NCBI GenBank assembly: GCA_949298575.1
Contig: CASFXH010000021.1
Span: 1-45,755 of the forward strand
Source of the DNA: an uncultured Parabacteroides sp.
GTDB lineage: Bacteria; Bacteroidota; Bacteroidia; Bacteroidales; Tannerellaceae
Length of the DNA stretch: 45,755 nt
Reading direction: 5' to 3'
Of the stretch, positions 1 through 6,320 are shown in pieces. The translations under genes were made by a program, and so were the position numbers. The stretch's first letter is position 1; each line of letters opens with the position of its first letter. The notes under the pieces are model-generated. The model searched no databases. It was not told the origin of the DNA and saw only the letters and a program-made list of their open reading frames with translations.

Positions 1-122
1 CTTCCGCCGGGATTTTGTTTACCAACCACCCCAAGGATACCCGCAACCGGGGGCGAAGCGTTCTCGTTCATGACACCCTTGGCGACCTCATCGCGCCCAA
101 AGCGCTCATCGCCTTTATTCAT
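1..122 (-). CDS. Unidentified partial ORF running off the left edge
   Basis: A minus-strand frame is open from the window edge to a stop at 168-170. The first ATG in it is at 122, giving about 40 residues that begin MNKGDERFGRDEVAKGVMN; the frame also reads sensibly upstream of that ATG (ending GFGLAID). The product is not recognised. It lies directly downstream of the CAU tRNA, so it may be a gene fragment at a mobile-element junction. No start signal was found, and the frame could be chance or the remnant of a longer gene cut by integration. Confidence 0.25.
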   Translation of the reverse strand, partial: MNKGDERFGRDEVAKGVMNENASPPVAGILGVVGKQNPGG

Positions 123-173
123 GTCAATCGCTAGTCCGAAGCCTAGGTTTCGCAATACGTCAAAGATCTATCG

Positions 174-246
174 TGCCCCCGGATGGGCTTGAACCACCGG
201 CCACCTGATTATGAGTCAGGCGCTCTAACCACTGAGCTACGGGGGC
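174..246 (-). tRNA. tRNA with CAU anticodon (tRNA-Met or tRNA-Ile2)
   Basis: Read on the minus strand, a complete cloverleaf is visible: 7-bp acceptor GCCCCCG/CGGGGGC, D-arm AGCTCAGTGGTTAGAGC, anticodon stem CCTGA/TCAGG with loop CTCATAA (anticodon CAU), and T-arm GGTGG-TTCAAGC-CCATC with one G-U pair. No CCA is encoded. Elongator Met and lysidine-modified Ile2 tRNAs share this loop. The TAGCTCAGTGGTTAGAGC stretch resembles Ile2 tRNAs, so identity is left open. Its 5' end is only 8 bases after the stop of the preceding HTH gene and no promoter was found between them, so it may be co-transcribed with that operon. Confidence 0.9.
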
Positions 247-254
247 TTGTTCTT

Positions 255-458
255 TTATACGACCCTGTTCCTCGCCAGGAACCTCTCGATACTCTTAAGG
301 TCGTACCAGATCATCTTCCCGAAACGGGCGAAGGAGATTTCTGCGCCATCCCTCAGCGTCTTCAGGAAGTCATCTGAACACCCGAGGTAGTTTTTCGCCT
401 CATCCTTGTTCAGCCAAGCCTTCTCGATAGGCTGGACTTTACCAACCGTCCTAGCCAT
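255..458 (-). CDS. Small HTH (excisionase-like) DNA-binding protein
   Basis: A 67-residue protein. The central part, AWLNKDEAKNYLGCSDDFLK followed by a short wing and WYDLKSIERFL, has the layout of MerR/excisionase-type winged HTH proteins common in Bacteroides mobile elements. It overlaps the upstream HTH gene by 8 bases, so the two are probably translationally coupled, and both are read away from the repressor. Inference: an early-operon regulator or recombination directionality factor for the integrase at 3293-4489. Specific family assignment was not possible. Confidence 0.6.
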   Translation of the reverse strand: MARTVGKVQPIEKAWLNKDEAKNYLGCSDDFLKTLRDGAEISFARFGKMIWYDLKSIERFLARNRVV

Positions 459-666
459 GGCTCTCCTCCTCTTTCTTTATAATTATGGGTTTCCTTTGAA
501 GTACGCACCCATACTCTTTTAGGGCTACCTGCCGGATCAGGTCAGGTTGCTCGCCCTCGGTCACGAACCGGAGCGCCAGCCTTACGGTCGGCTCCGTTAC
601 GCCAAAGCGTTTGGCCAGTTTGGCGACCGTTCCTCTTTCATACAATATTCTTGGTTTATTTACCAT
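451..666 (-). CDS. Small HTH protein, first gene of the operon divergent from the repressor
   Basis: A 71-residue basic protein. RGTVAKLAKRFGVTEPTVRL at residues 11-30 reads as a helix-turn-helix (helix, GV turn, recognition helix). It is the first gene behind the minus-strand promoter at 748-780 and overlaps the next gene by 8 bases. In position it matches a cro- or xis-like early gene of a temperate element. Whether it antagonises the repressor or activates excision cannot be read from the sequence. Confidence 0.6.
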   Translation of the reverse strand: MVNKPRILYERGTVAKLAKRFGVTEPTVRLALRFVTEGEQPDLIRQVALKEYGCVLQRKPIIIKKEEESHG

Positions 667-747
667 AATTCCTTTTTATATTTATTACCTTTGCGAACTG
701 CCGTTTTCATTTTCGTTTCGAAAACGGATTCGCTATCGATTACGGCG

Positions 748-780
748 CAAAGATATATCGCAAATGCGATAACAAACAAA
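748..780 (-). promoter_or_regulatory. Promoter of the small HTH operon, with operator between -33 and -7
   Basis: On the minus strand the -7 box TATCTTTG is at 748-755 and a TTTG/TTG -33 element lies in 771-780. The interval between them is filled by a perfect dyad (756-771), so a bound dimer would block RNA polymerase. The arrangement fits negative control by the divergent XRE-type repressor. Confidence 0.65.
756..771. promoter_or_regulatory. Putative repressor operator O1
   Basis: TATCGCAAATGCGATA, a perfect inverted repeat (7-bp arms, 2-base centre), lies between the -33 and -7 elements of the HTH-operon promoter. It shares 11 of 16 bases with O2 at 799-814. Confidence 0.6.
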
Positions 781-798
781 TATTATAGAGAAAATAAT

Positions 799-814
799 TA
801 ACGCATTTACGTTA
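799..814. promoter_or_regulatory. Putative repressor operator O2
   Basis: TAACGCATTTACGTTA, 5-bp outer arms, matches O1 at 11 of 16 positions including the TAnCGCA half-site. It sits 27 bp before the repressor start codon, the expected place for autoregulation. Its centre is 43 bp from that of O1, about four helical turns, which would allow cooperative binding. Confidence 0.5.
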
Positions 815-840
815 TTTAACTATATGTAAAAATTTGTTCC

Positions 841-2298
841 ATGAAATCATCTGTAAACGAAAGAATTAGGTTGTTGATTGCAAAACTTGGCGTTTCTGAT
901 AATCAATTTGCGAAAACGATAGGTGTGACGCAATCTGTCATATCATCCATGTTTGCGAGGGGAACTGAACCATCTTCAAAGGTTGTATCAGCTATACTTA
1001 ACGCCTATGCGTATGTTTCTGCGGAATGGTTGCTGAGAGGAAAAGGTAAAATGTTTAAATATGAGAATTGCGAAGAGCCGGTTATAGTATATCATTATAC
1101 ATCCTTGAAAGGGCTTTTCGGAATTATGGGCTCAAGAGAGCTTCTCCTGTCGCCAACAAGGGATAGCAATGATATGTGGGAGCGGAATACGGGGGGTGAT
1201 TATTATCGCTGTAGTTTCTGCGCAGGGGATAAAGCGTATCTGAAATCTCGGATGTGGGCGCAATACGGGAGTACGCACAAAGGCGTTTGCATCGCTTTCC
1301 GCTTGGATACCCTTAAGAGGAAATTTGAATCCGGGACGGATTCTTTTTTCGTCAAATATAAAGATGCTGATGAATTGAAATTGTTGCCGGATGAGGAAAA
1401 GATACATTATAAAGAATCGGATTGGGAATCGGAAAACGAATACAGGATCGTGTCCAAGATCCAGAAAAGTATACCTATAGATCTTGATTGCATTAAAAAC
1501 GTATATGTTGGTATTGATGCGGAAAGCATGATAGATAAATTAGAGAAAATAGGGATCAATAGAAAACTGGTTGGGTTCATGTCATCCAATCTTGGGACAA
1601 TTGCCGTAAGCCCACTGAAATATTGGAAAATAGATACCTCTTGGAATGATGAATATGAAGTGGATGGCCTTAATATCAAAAGATATACCATGAAACCCGA
1701 GGTGGAGGATGTGCCAGAACCAGAATCGATAGAGAACGCGAGGGAATATTACGAGGAGCTATCAATGGAGCGAACGACTCCTATGGGCAGCGACGAGGAA
1801 GAGAGAGCTACTTCCCAAGGAGGGATAATAATACCGATATCCAATCCAAAGGCGCCGGAGAAAATCCTTCCATTGTCAGAATTCAATTTGTACGATATAG
1901 ACGTTTCAGCCGGATTGAGCAAATTGTTCTCTGAAGATGGCGACAAGATTAAGGCGTTCCTTGGCAAAATCTCTATTCCGAACATGCCCAGGTGCGACGG
2001 GGCGGTCAAGGTGATAGGTGACTCAATGTATCCGTTACTGAAATCCGGAGACATTATAGCCTATAAAGAGGTGCATAATATAGAATCCGTACAATGGGGT
2101 GAAATATACATATTACAATTGGAATATGATACGGATATATCTGTAGTCGTGAAATATGTGAAAAAATCAGATAAAGGGAATGAGTATATAAACTTAGTAT
2201 CCTACAATAAGGAGCACGATCCCAAAGACGTAAAAAAAGAAAATATTACAGCGATGGCACGTGTTATGGTCTGCATTAGGCAAATGAGCATAATATGA
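841..2298 (+). CDS. XRE-family repressor with central DUF2971-like domain and C-terminal S24 (LexA/CI-type) self-cleaving domain
   Basis: A 485-residue protein. Residues 1-66 form an HTH with the VSAEWLLRGKG ending usual in Bacteroides phage repressors. Residues 80-260 look like DUF2971: YHYTS at 84-88, the MW-x-x-Y...G core around W139, and a closing E-Y-R at 200-202. A linker rich in Glu, Pro and Ser follows. From about residue 350 comes an S24 domain with a probable cleavage site Ala357-Gly358 (DVSAG), nucleophile Ser395 in GDSMYP and base Lys438 in VVVKYVKK. Ordinary repressors of this type have about 200-250 residues, so the central domain is an addition. It is divergent from the small HTH operon with matching operators between them. 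Inference: an SOS-cleavable repressor carrying an enzyme or sensor domain. The DUF2971 pattern resembles ADP-ribosyltransferase-fold proteins, but that link is unproven here. Confidence 0.8.
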   Translation: MKSSVNERIRLLIAKLGVSDNQFAKTIGVTQSVISSMFARGTEPSSKVVSAILNAYAYVSAEWLLRGKGKMFKYENCEEPVIVYHYTSLKGLFGIMGSRELLLSPTRDSNDMWERNTGGDYYRCSFCAGDKAYLKSRMWAQYGSTHKGVCIAFRLDTLKRKFESGTDSFFVKYKDADELKLLPDEEKIHYKESDWESENEYRIVSKIQKSIPIDLDCIKNVYVGIDAESMIDKLEKIGINRKLVGFMSSNLGTIAVSPLKYWKIDTSWNDEYEVDGLNIKRYTMKPEVEDVPEPESIENAREYYEELSMERTTPMGSDEEERATSQGGIIIPISNPKAPEKILPLSEFNLYDIDVSAGLSKLFSEDGDKIKAFLGKISIPNMPRCDGAVKVIGDSMYPLLKSGDIIAYKEVHNIESVQWGEIYILQLEYDTDISVVVKYVKKSDKGNEYINLVSYNKEHDPKDVKKENITAMARVMVCIRQMSII

Positions 2299-2324
2299 TT
2301 TCATTAATAAATAAAAATAAGGAA

Positions 2325-3290
2325 ATGAAAAAGATTCTACTTTTTGCGTTGGCGTTGTTCGCCCTCGCGAGTTGCACGGAAGAGGACGCGCTTGTCGATG
2401 AGAGCGTAGTGGGTAAAGAGTACTTGGTGAGCATTGGGTTCAGTGGCGAGATAGAAATATCCCATTCGCCGCTCACAAAGGCCGGTACGAACGATTTGTA
2501 CGGCGTGCAGGTATATTCAAAGGAATCCGGAGATTCGGAATACGCCCCTTACGCTTACGGCTTGTTTGACAACACGTCGGACATGAAGGTGAAGCTGATT
2601 GGGGGATACCAATACAAGTTCGTAGCGTCGATGGTGGAAGATGGCAAGGATCGTATATATCATACTGATAAAGGATTTTCTCATCCATTTGAAATAGGTG
2701 CGGCAAAATATTCGCGATTGGAAAATATGTTTATATACTCTAGTGATTCAGAAATGGGTTATTTAAATTCTGGCGCAACCTTTTTATATAGTAGCGGTAA
2801 CAGTATCAGTACATATTATCGTCCTAACATTTCCCGGTATTATGGGGAATTATCCGGGTTCACCCCATCCGAGAACAAATCCGCTTCGATCGACATGAAG
2901 CGTGTATGTTTTGGGGCTAAATTCGTCGCGAAAGGATTCATGGAAGGCAGAATGACCATACAGATACCAGAAGCCCCTACGATGACGATAAATTATCCTG
3001 AAACCGAGGTGGAAGATATTTTTACGTTCAAGAATGATTATGGGAATGGATGGCTCTACGACGGCTACCAAGAGGATCTTGAGGTAAGTATCACGTGGAC
3101 GAAAGGAGACGGGACGGTTGTCCCCATCTCCAACCGGGTAATAGAGTTCGTCCGGAACGAGTTGACGACCGTCACCATTAACCTGGGGGAAGATCCCACC
3201 ACCGACACGAACATAAACACGAATCTTGAGATGACTATCAAGGAAGAGGAAATGGCGCAAGGTGAAAACGTGGTGATTAACAAGAAGTGA
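2325..3290 (+). CDS. Lipoprotein, possibly fimbrillin-like, cargo of the integrative element
   Basis: About 321 residues from the ATG at 2325. This start is preferred to 2295 because it begins a clean lipoprotein signal, MKKILLFALALFALASC, with the lipid-accepting Cys at residue 17. The TEED after the Cys is typical of surface-exposed Bacteroidetes lipoproteins. The mature part is rich in beta-strand-like stretches, and the SPLTKAGTNDLYGVQVYS segment recalls fimbrillin/Mfa-like lipoproteins, a weak similarity. The stop is 2 bases from the convergent integrase stop. It follows the repressor by 26 bases and may be co-transcribed, making it a possible lysogenic-conversion gene. Confidence 0.65.
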   Translation: MKKILLFALALFALASCTEEDALVDESVVGKEYLVSIGFSGEIEISHSPLTKAGTNDLYGVQVYSKESGDSEYAPYAYGLFDNTSDMKVKLIGGYQYKFVASMVEDGKDRIYHTDKGFSHPFEIGAAKYSRLENMFIYSSDSEMGYLNSGATFLYSSGNSISTYYRPNISRYYGELSGFTPSENKSASIDMKRVCFGAKFVAKGFMEGRMTIQIPEAPTMTINYPETEVEDIFTFKNDYGNGWLYDGYQEDLEVSITWTKGDGTVVPISNRVIEFVRNELTTVTINLGEDPTTDTNINTNLEMTIKEEEMAQGENVVINKK

Positions 3291-3292
3291 TT

Positions 3293-4489
3293 TCACTTAA
3301 AGACGTAATCTATCACTTTCCTGTTCGCCTCGTCAACCTTTTTGTAGTTGAAACGGATATAGATACTTGTCGTGTCGCCCTCGCTGTGGCTGAGGGCGGC
3401 CGATATGGTCTCCTTGGGGATGTCCAGCTCCGCGGCCAACGTGGCCCACGTGTGACGGGCCCAATAAGACGATATGTCTGGGAAAAGCGGTTTCCTTGAC
3501 TTCTTCCCGCCCAGACCGGATCGGGTCGTCTCCCCAATATCCTTCAACGCATTGTTCATCCTTTTCACGAAATACCTGTAATCCGAATACGTGTCCATCA
3601 CGTCTAGTAGGTAATCCCTCCCTGCGTACCGCTCGATAATGGCCATCGCCTCCGGTTCAACCTTGACCGATATTAGCTTGTTCGTCTTGTTACGATAATA
3701 CTCCAGTCGCCCGTTCACGAGATTCTCCCTTTTGAGCGTGAGCAGGTTTCCGATATTCATACCAATAAGCAGGAAATCGAGAAGGAACATGTCCCTGTAT
3801 TTTACTTGATATTCCTCGCAAGGGAAATCGAGAAGCCTCCTCAGTTGCTCAACCGAAAGCGACCTTTTCCGTGTCTCTTCTTTTTTAATCCGGTATTTCC
3901 TGAATGGGTAAAGATTCGTATACCCCTCATCGATCGCGTAGTTGAAAACCGCCCTTATGTTGCGGAGATGTATCGAGTAGGCGTTTATTTTCATGTTTGA
4001 GGCCATCCATTTCTCGAAAGAGGCGATCCATTTCCGGTCCATCGTCTCGAAATCGCAATCTGGATCGAACTCAAGCAACTTGTTCCTTGTTGTCGTGTAG
4101 CACGCGATAGTCCCCTTGTTTGTCTTTAGCGACACGAACTCGTCAAGGTAAGTCAAGAAATTCCTTTTTTCTTCCATCTCGCCCGATCCGTCGATAATGA
4201 GTGAAAGACGTTTCTTCAGCGCCTTGTCGTCCATGCCGGATAACGCTCCGGAAGCCTCCAGCGATACCATTTCCCGCACGACGGAAGAGAGCAGCATCGA
4301 CAGCCGTGAGTTTTTCGACTTGTAATCCCTCTCTCCCCTTGCAAGAGACCCGTTCACGAAATTCTCATCCCTCGCGTCGATACCTGTCGCGAGCATGATC
4401 TCACGGCGGTGCCGCAAATAGATCTTAACCGGAAAAGACCCGTCGGCCTTCGCCCGTCTCTTGTCCAATATTATCTTCTCGTTAGCCAT
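3293..4489 (-). CDS. Tyrosine recombinase/integrase (Bacteroides conjugative-transposon type)
   Basis: A 398-residue protein with an N-terminal arm-binding region (about 1-100), a SAM-like core-binding domain (about 110-205) and a catalytic domain (about 215-398). Visible catalytic parts are a beta-hairpin Lys (NKTNKLISVKVEP), the YWARHTWAT box with its Arg-His, LSHSEGD, and the nucleophile Tyr in TTSIYIRF. The first canonical Arg is replaced: the motif reads GMNIGNLLTL. This is also seen in IntDOT-type enzymes and does not imply inactivity. The gene sits at the element's edge, pointing inwards from the Gly-Tyr tRNA operon. Confidence 0.92.
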   Translation of the reverse strand: MANEKIILDKRRAKADGSFPVKIYLRHRREIMLATGIDARDENFVNGSLARGERDYKSKNSRLSMLLSSVVREMVSLEASGALSGMDDKALKKRLSLIIDGSGEMEEKRNFLTYLDEFVSLKTNKGTIACYTTTRNKLLEFDPDCDFETMDRKWIASFEKWMASNMKINAYSIHLRNIRAVFNYAIDEGYTNLYPFRKYRIKKEETRKRSLSVEQLRRLLDFPCEEYQVKYRDMFLLDFLLIGMNIGNLLTLKRENLVNGRLEYYRNKTNKLISVKVEPEAMAIIERYAGRDYLLDVMDTYSDYRYFVKRMNNALKDIGETTRSGLGGKKSRKPLFPDISSYWARHTWATLAAELDIPKETISAALSHSEGDTTSIYIRFNYKKVDEANRKVIDYVFK

Positions 4490-4504
4490 ATCCTTCAGTT
4501 TTCG

Positions 4505-4533
4505 TTCGCGTCATTCGCGTCAGATTCGCGTCA
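4505..4533. repeat. Three direct 9-bp repeats in the integrase leader
   Basis: TTCGCGTCA occurs at 4505-4513, 4514-4522 and 4525-4533. On the minus (integrase) strand it reads TGACGCGAA three times. The copies lie between the integrase -7 box and its start codon, suggesting a binding array for integrase, excisionase or a regulator. Confidence 0.7.
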
Positions 4534-4534
4534 A

Positions 4535-4542
4535 CAAAGATA
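4535..4542 (-). promoter_or_regulatory. Probable -7 box of the integrase promoter
   Basis: On the minus strand TATCTTTG fits the Bacteroidetes TAnnTTTG consensus, 46 bases before the integrase ATG. A TGG rather than TTG sits about 19 bases upstream, so the -33 element is weak. Confidence 0.45.
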
Positions 4543-4595
4543 GGGAATAGCGTACAATAGCCCATAAAAGCGGTATATATTTATCGTTAATTCAT

Positions 4596-4629
4596 TAAAA
4601 AAGGCGACCACCCTAATGGGTAATCGCCT
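4596..4629 (-). terminator. Terminator of the tRNA-Tyr/tRNA-Gly operon
   Basis: On the minus strand a 12-bp stem AGGCGATTACCC/GGGTGGTCGCCT (two G-U pairs, 4-base loop) is followed by six T. It closes the tRNA operon just before the integrative element, so the element did not disrupt tRNA-Gly termination. Confidence 0.85.
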
Positions 4630-4642
4630 GATTTTCAGTTTG

Positions 4643-4715
4643 AGCGGAAGACGGGACTCAAACCCGCGACCCTCAGCTTGGAAGGCTAATGCTCTATCGA
4701 CTGAGCTACTTCCGC
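4643..4715 (-). tRNA. tRNA-Gly (UCC)
   Basis: Minus-strand cloverleaf with acceptor GCGGAAG/CTTCCGC, anticodon stem TTAGC/GCTGA with G-U pairing, loop CTTCCAA (anticodon UCC), and T-loop TTTGAGT within CGGG/CCCG. The discriminator is U and no CCA is encoded. It is the second gene after tRNA-Tyr, with 12 bases between them. Confidence 0.93.
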
Positions 4716-4727
4716 GAAGCATTCATG

Positions 4728-4810
4728 TGGGCAGTGATGGATTCGAACCACCGAAGGCAAGAGCCAGCAGATTTACAGTCTGCCCCATTTGGCCACTCTG
4801 GTAACTGCCC
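4728..4810 (-). tRNA. tRNA-Tyr (GUA)
   Basis: Minus-strand class II tRNA with a long variable arm, acceptor GGGCAGT/ACTGCCC, anticodon stem CAGA/TCTG with loop containing GTA, T-loop TTCGAAT and discriminator A. First gene of the Tyr-Gly operon, 19 bases after its -7 box. Confidence 0.94.
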
Positions 4811-4829
4811 CCTTTTCTGAATTGCGCTG

Positions 4830-4859
4830 CAAAGATACGCCTTATTTTTGAATCCGCAA
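4830..4859 (-). promoter_or_regulatory. Promoter of the tRNA-Tyr/Gly operon
   Basis: On the minus strand TTG (4857-4859), then 19 bases, then TATCTTTG (4830-4837): a full match to the Bacteroidetes sigma-ABfr pattern. It begins just past the end of ribH. Confidence 0.8.
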
Positions 4860-4863
4860 GAGA

Positions 4864-5346
4864 TTACCTAGAAAAATTTGCCATTTTAATGGCGGTAACG
4901 GCGGCTTCATCCCCTTTATTGCCATAACGGCCTCCCGCCCGGTCGTAGGCTTGCTCCATGTTGTTGGTGGTTAACAAGCCGAAAATGAAAGGAATGTCAT
5001 ACATCAAGTTCAACTCCGTGATCCCTTGCGTGACACTTGAGCAGACGTAATCGAAATGGGGCGTATCGCCTTGCACGACGCATCCCAAGACGATCACCGC
5101 GTCCAGATCCTTGCTCTCGGCCAATCTTTTCGCGCCAAAAGTCAGCTCAAAGCTGCCCGGCACGCGTTTGACGATGATGTTCTCGCTCTTGACGCCATGC
5201 TTTTCCAAGGTCGCGCAAGCGCCTTCCAGCAATTTTTCCGTGATGTTCCTGTTCCATTCCGCGACGACGATGCCGATGTTCATGTCCGACGCGTCGGGTA
5301 CACTGTTGAAGTCGTAGTCGGATAAGTTCTGATAAGCTGTTGCCAT
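4864..5346 (-). CDS. ribH: 6,7-dimethyl-8-ribityllumazine synthase
   Basis: A 160-residue protein, the normal length for RibH. It condenses 5-amino-6-ribitylaminouracil with 3,4-dihydroxy-2-butanone-4-phosphate, the penultimate step of riboflavin synthesis, in the cytoplasm. Family hallmarks are [50 protein letters not shown] with the catalytic His, and [21 protein letters not shown]. It follows the TPR gene on the same strand, but a strong hairpin lies in the 100-base gap, so expression may be partly uncoupled. No FMN riboswitch is visible upstream. Confidence 0.97.
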   Translation of the reverse strand: MATAYQNLSDYDFNSVPDASDMNIGIVVAEWNRNITEKLLEGACATLEKHGVKSENIIVKRVPGSFELTFGAKRLAESKDLDAVIVLGCVVQGDTPHFDYVCSSVTQGITELNLMYDIPFIFGLLTTNNMEQAYDRAGGRYGNKGDEAAVTAIKMANFSR

Positions 5347-5360
5347 GATATGAGTGCTGA

Positions 5361-5409
5361 TATGAATAAAGAAAGGATGCCTGATCTTAGTGATTGGGAC
5401 ATCCTTTCA
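5361..5409 (-). terminator. Terminator or attenuator between the TPR gene and ribH
   Basis: On the minus strand GAAAGGATG pairs perfectly (9 bp) with CATCCTTTC across a 20-base loop, followed by a T-rich run (TTTATTC). It would end or attenuate the transcript of the 5447-6136 gene before ribH. Confidence 0.6.
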
Positions 5410-5446
5410 TGTTAAATTAAAAACGTGTAAAAATGAAAAGTATTGA

Positions 5447-6136
5447 TTATTTCGCCTTGTTGGCCGCGCGGGCGATGAATTTGTCGATATCCGACGCTTC
5501 CATCGACGTTTGGTATTTTGTCTTGATGGTGGTGTAAGCCGCTACCGCCTTGTCATATTGCTGCAGGCTTTCGTAAGCGCGGCCGGCTTTCTTTAAGAAG
5601 AACGGGCTGACCACGTCGTTGTTGGCCTCGTTGGCCGCCTTCTCGAAATAGCTGATGCCTTCTTGGGTGTTACCCATGTTGACGTAGCAGTCGCCGATCA
5701 AGCCGATCATCGCGGGAGAGATCATGTCGTCTTTTGGGTCGAATGATTTCAGGTAGTCCATCGCTTTTTGGTTGTCGCCCAGCTTGAAGTGGCAAATGCC
5801 CGCGTAGGCTTTCGCCAAGTTCCCCGATTGGGTGCTTCCGTATTGGTCGATGATCGCCTCAAATCCGATGTAGTCGGCGTTGTTGCCGTTGAGCGCCAAC
5901 GCGAAGGAGTCTCTCGCGAAGTATTGCTCGCCCTTGAACATGGCCGCTGCCGCTTTTTCCTCTTGGGGGATCATGTAGCCGTGTCTAACGCCCAGGATGG
6001 CGCCGGCGATGACCGCGACCGCGATGATCGCGTAGATTATTTTTTTCGAATGATTCTCAATGAACAGTTCCGATTTGGAAACGATTTCTTCTACTTCCGT
6101 TCCTTGCTTCTTGGTGTTCTTTTCTTTTGTAACCAT
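5447..6136 (-). CDS. Membrane-anchored tetratricopeptide-repeat protein
   Basis: A 229-residue protein: a charged cytoplasmic head (about 1-32), one transmembrane segment (IIYAIIAVAVIAGAILGVR, about 34-52) and a periplasmic helical-repeat region with TPR signatures (YAGICHFKLGDNQKAMDYL, IGDCYVNMGNTQEGISYFEK, AGRAYESLQQYDKAVAAY). The layout resembles YfgM/TPR_21 proteins, which take part in periplasmic chaperone networks; that role is inference. It sits between ribH and the divergent recF, an order I recall as common in Bacteroidales. Confidence 0.85.
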   Translation of the reverse strand: MVTKEKNTKKQGTEVEEIVSKSELFIENHSKKIIYAIIAVAVIAGAILGVRHGYMIPQEEKAAAAMFKGEQYFARDSFALALNGNNADYIGFEAIIDQYGSTQSGNLAKAYAGICHFKLGDNQKAMDYLKSFDPKDDMISPAMIGLIGDCYVNMGNTQEGISYFEKAANEANNDVVSPFFLKKAGRAYESLQQYDKAVAAYTTIKTKYQTSMEASDIDKFIARAANKAK

Positions 6137-6320
6137 AATTCGTTATCGTTGTTTTATTAATTATTTCGTTGATTTTAAACGCGAAAAAAGCGTCTTTTGA
6201 ATTCAAGCTGCAAAATTAGTTTTTTTGGTGATATAATCCATTGGTTAGAGGTATATTTTTTAATTTCGCGCCGTTGGTCCGCTGGTTTGAGGCCAGGGCT
6301 TCGAAAAATTTGGGTCAAGG

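Noticed and set aside
3293-4489. Inactive integrase because the first catalytic Arg is missing
   Set aside because: CTnDOT-type integrases also lack this Arg and are active; the remaining catalytic residues are present.
4643-4715. tRNA-Gly as the attachment site of the integrase element
   Set aside because: The tRNA and its terminator are intact and no second copy of its 3' end was found in the window, so there is no direct support.
5346-5447. FMN riboswitch before ribH
   Set aside because: The gap is 100 bases with one simple hairpin; none of the conserved RFN-element blocks is seen.
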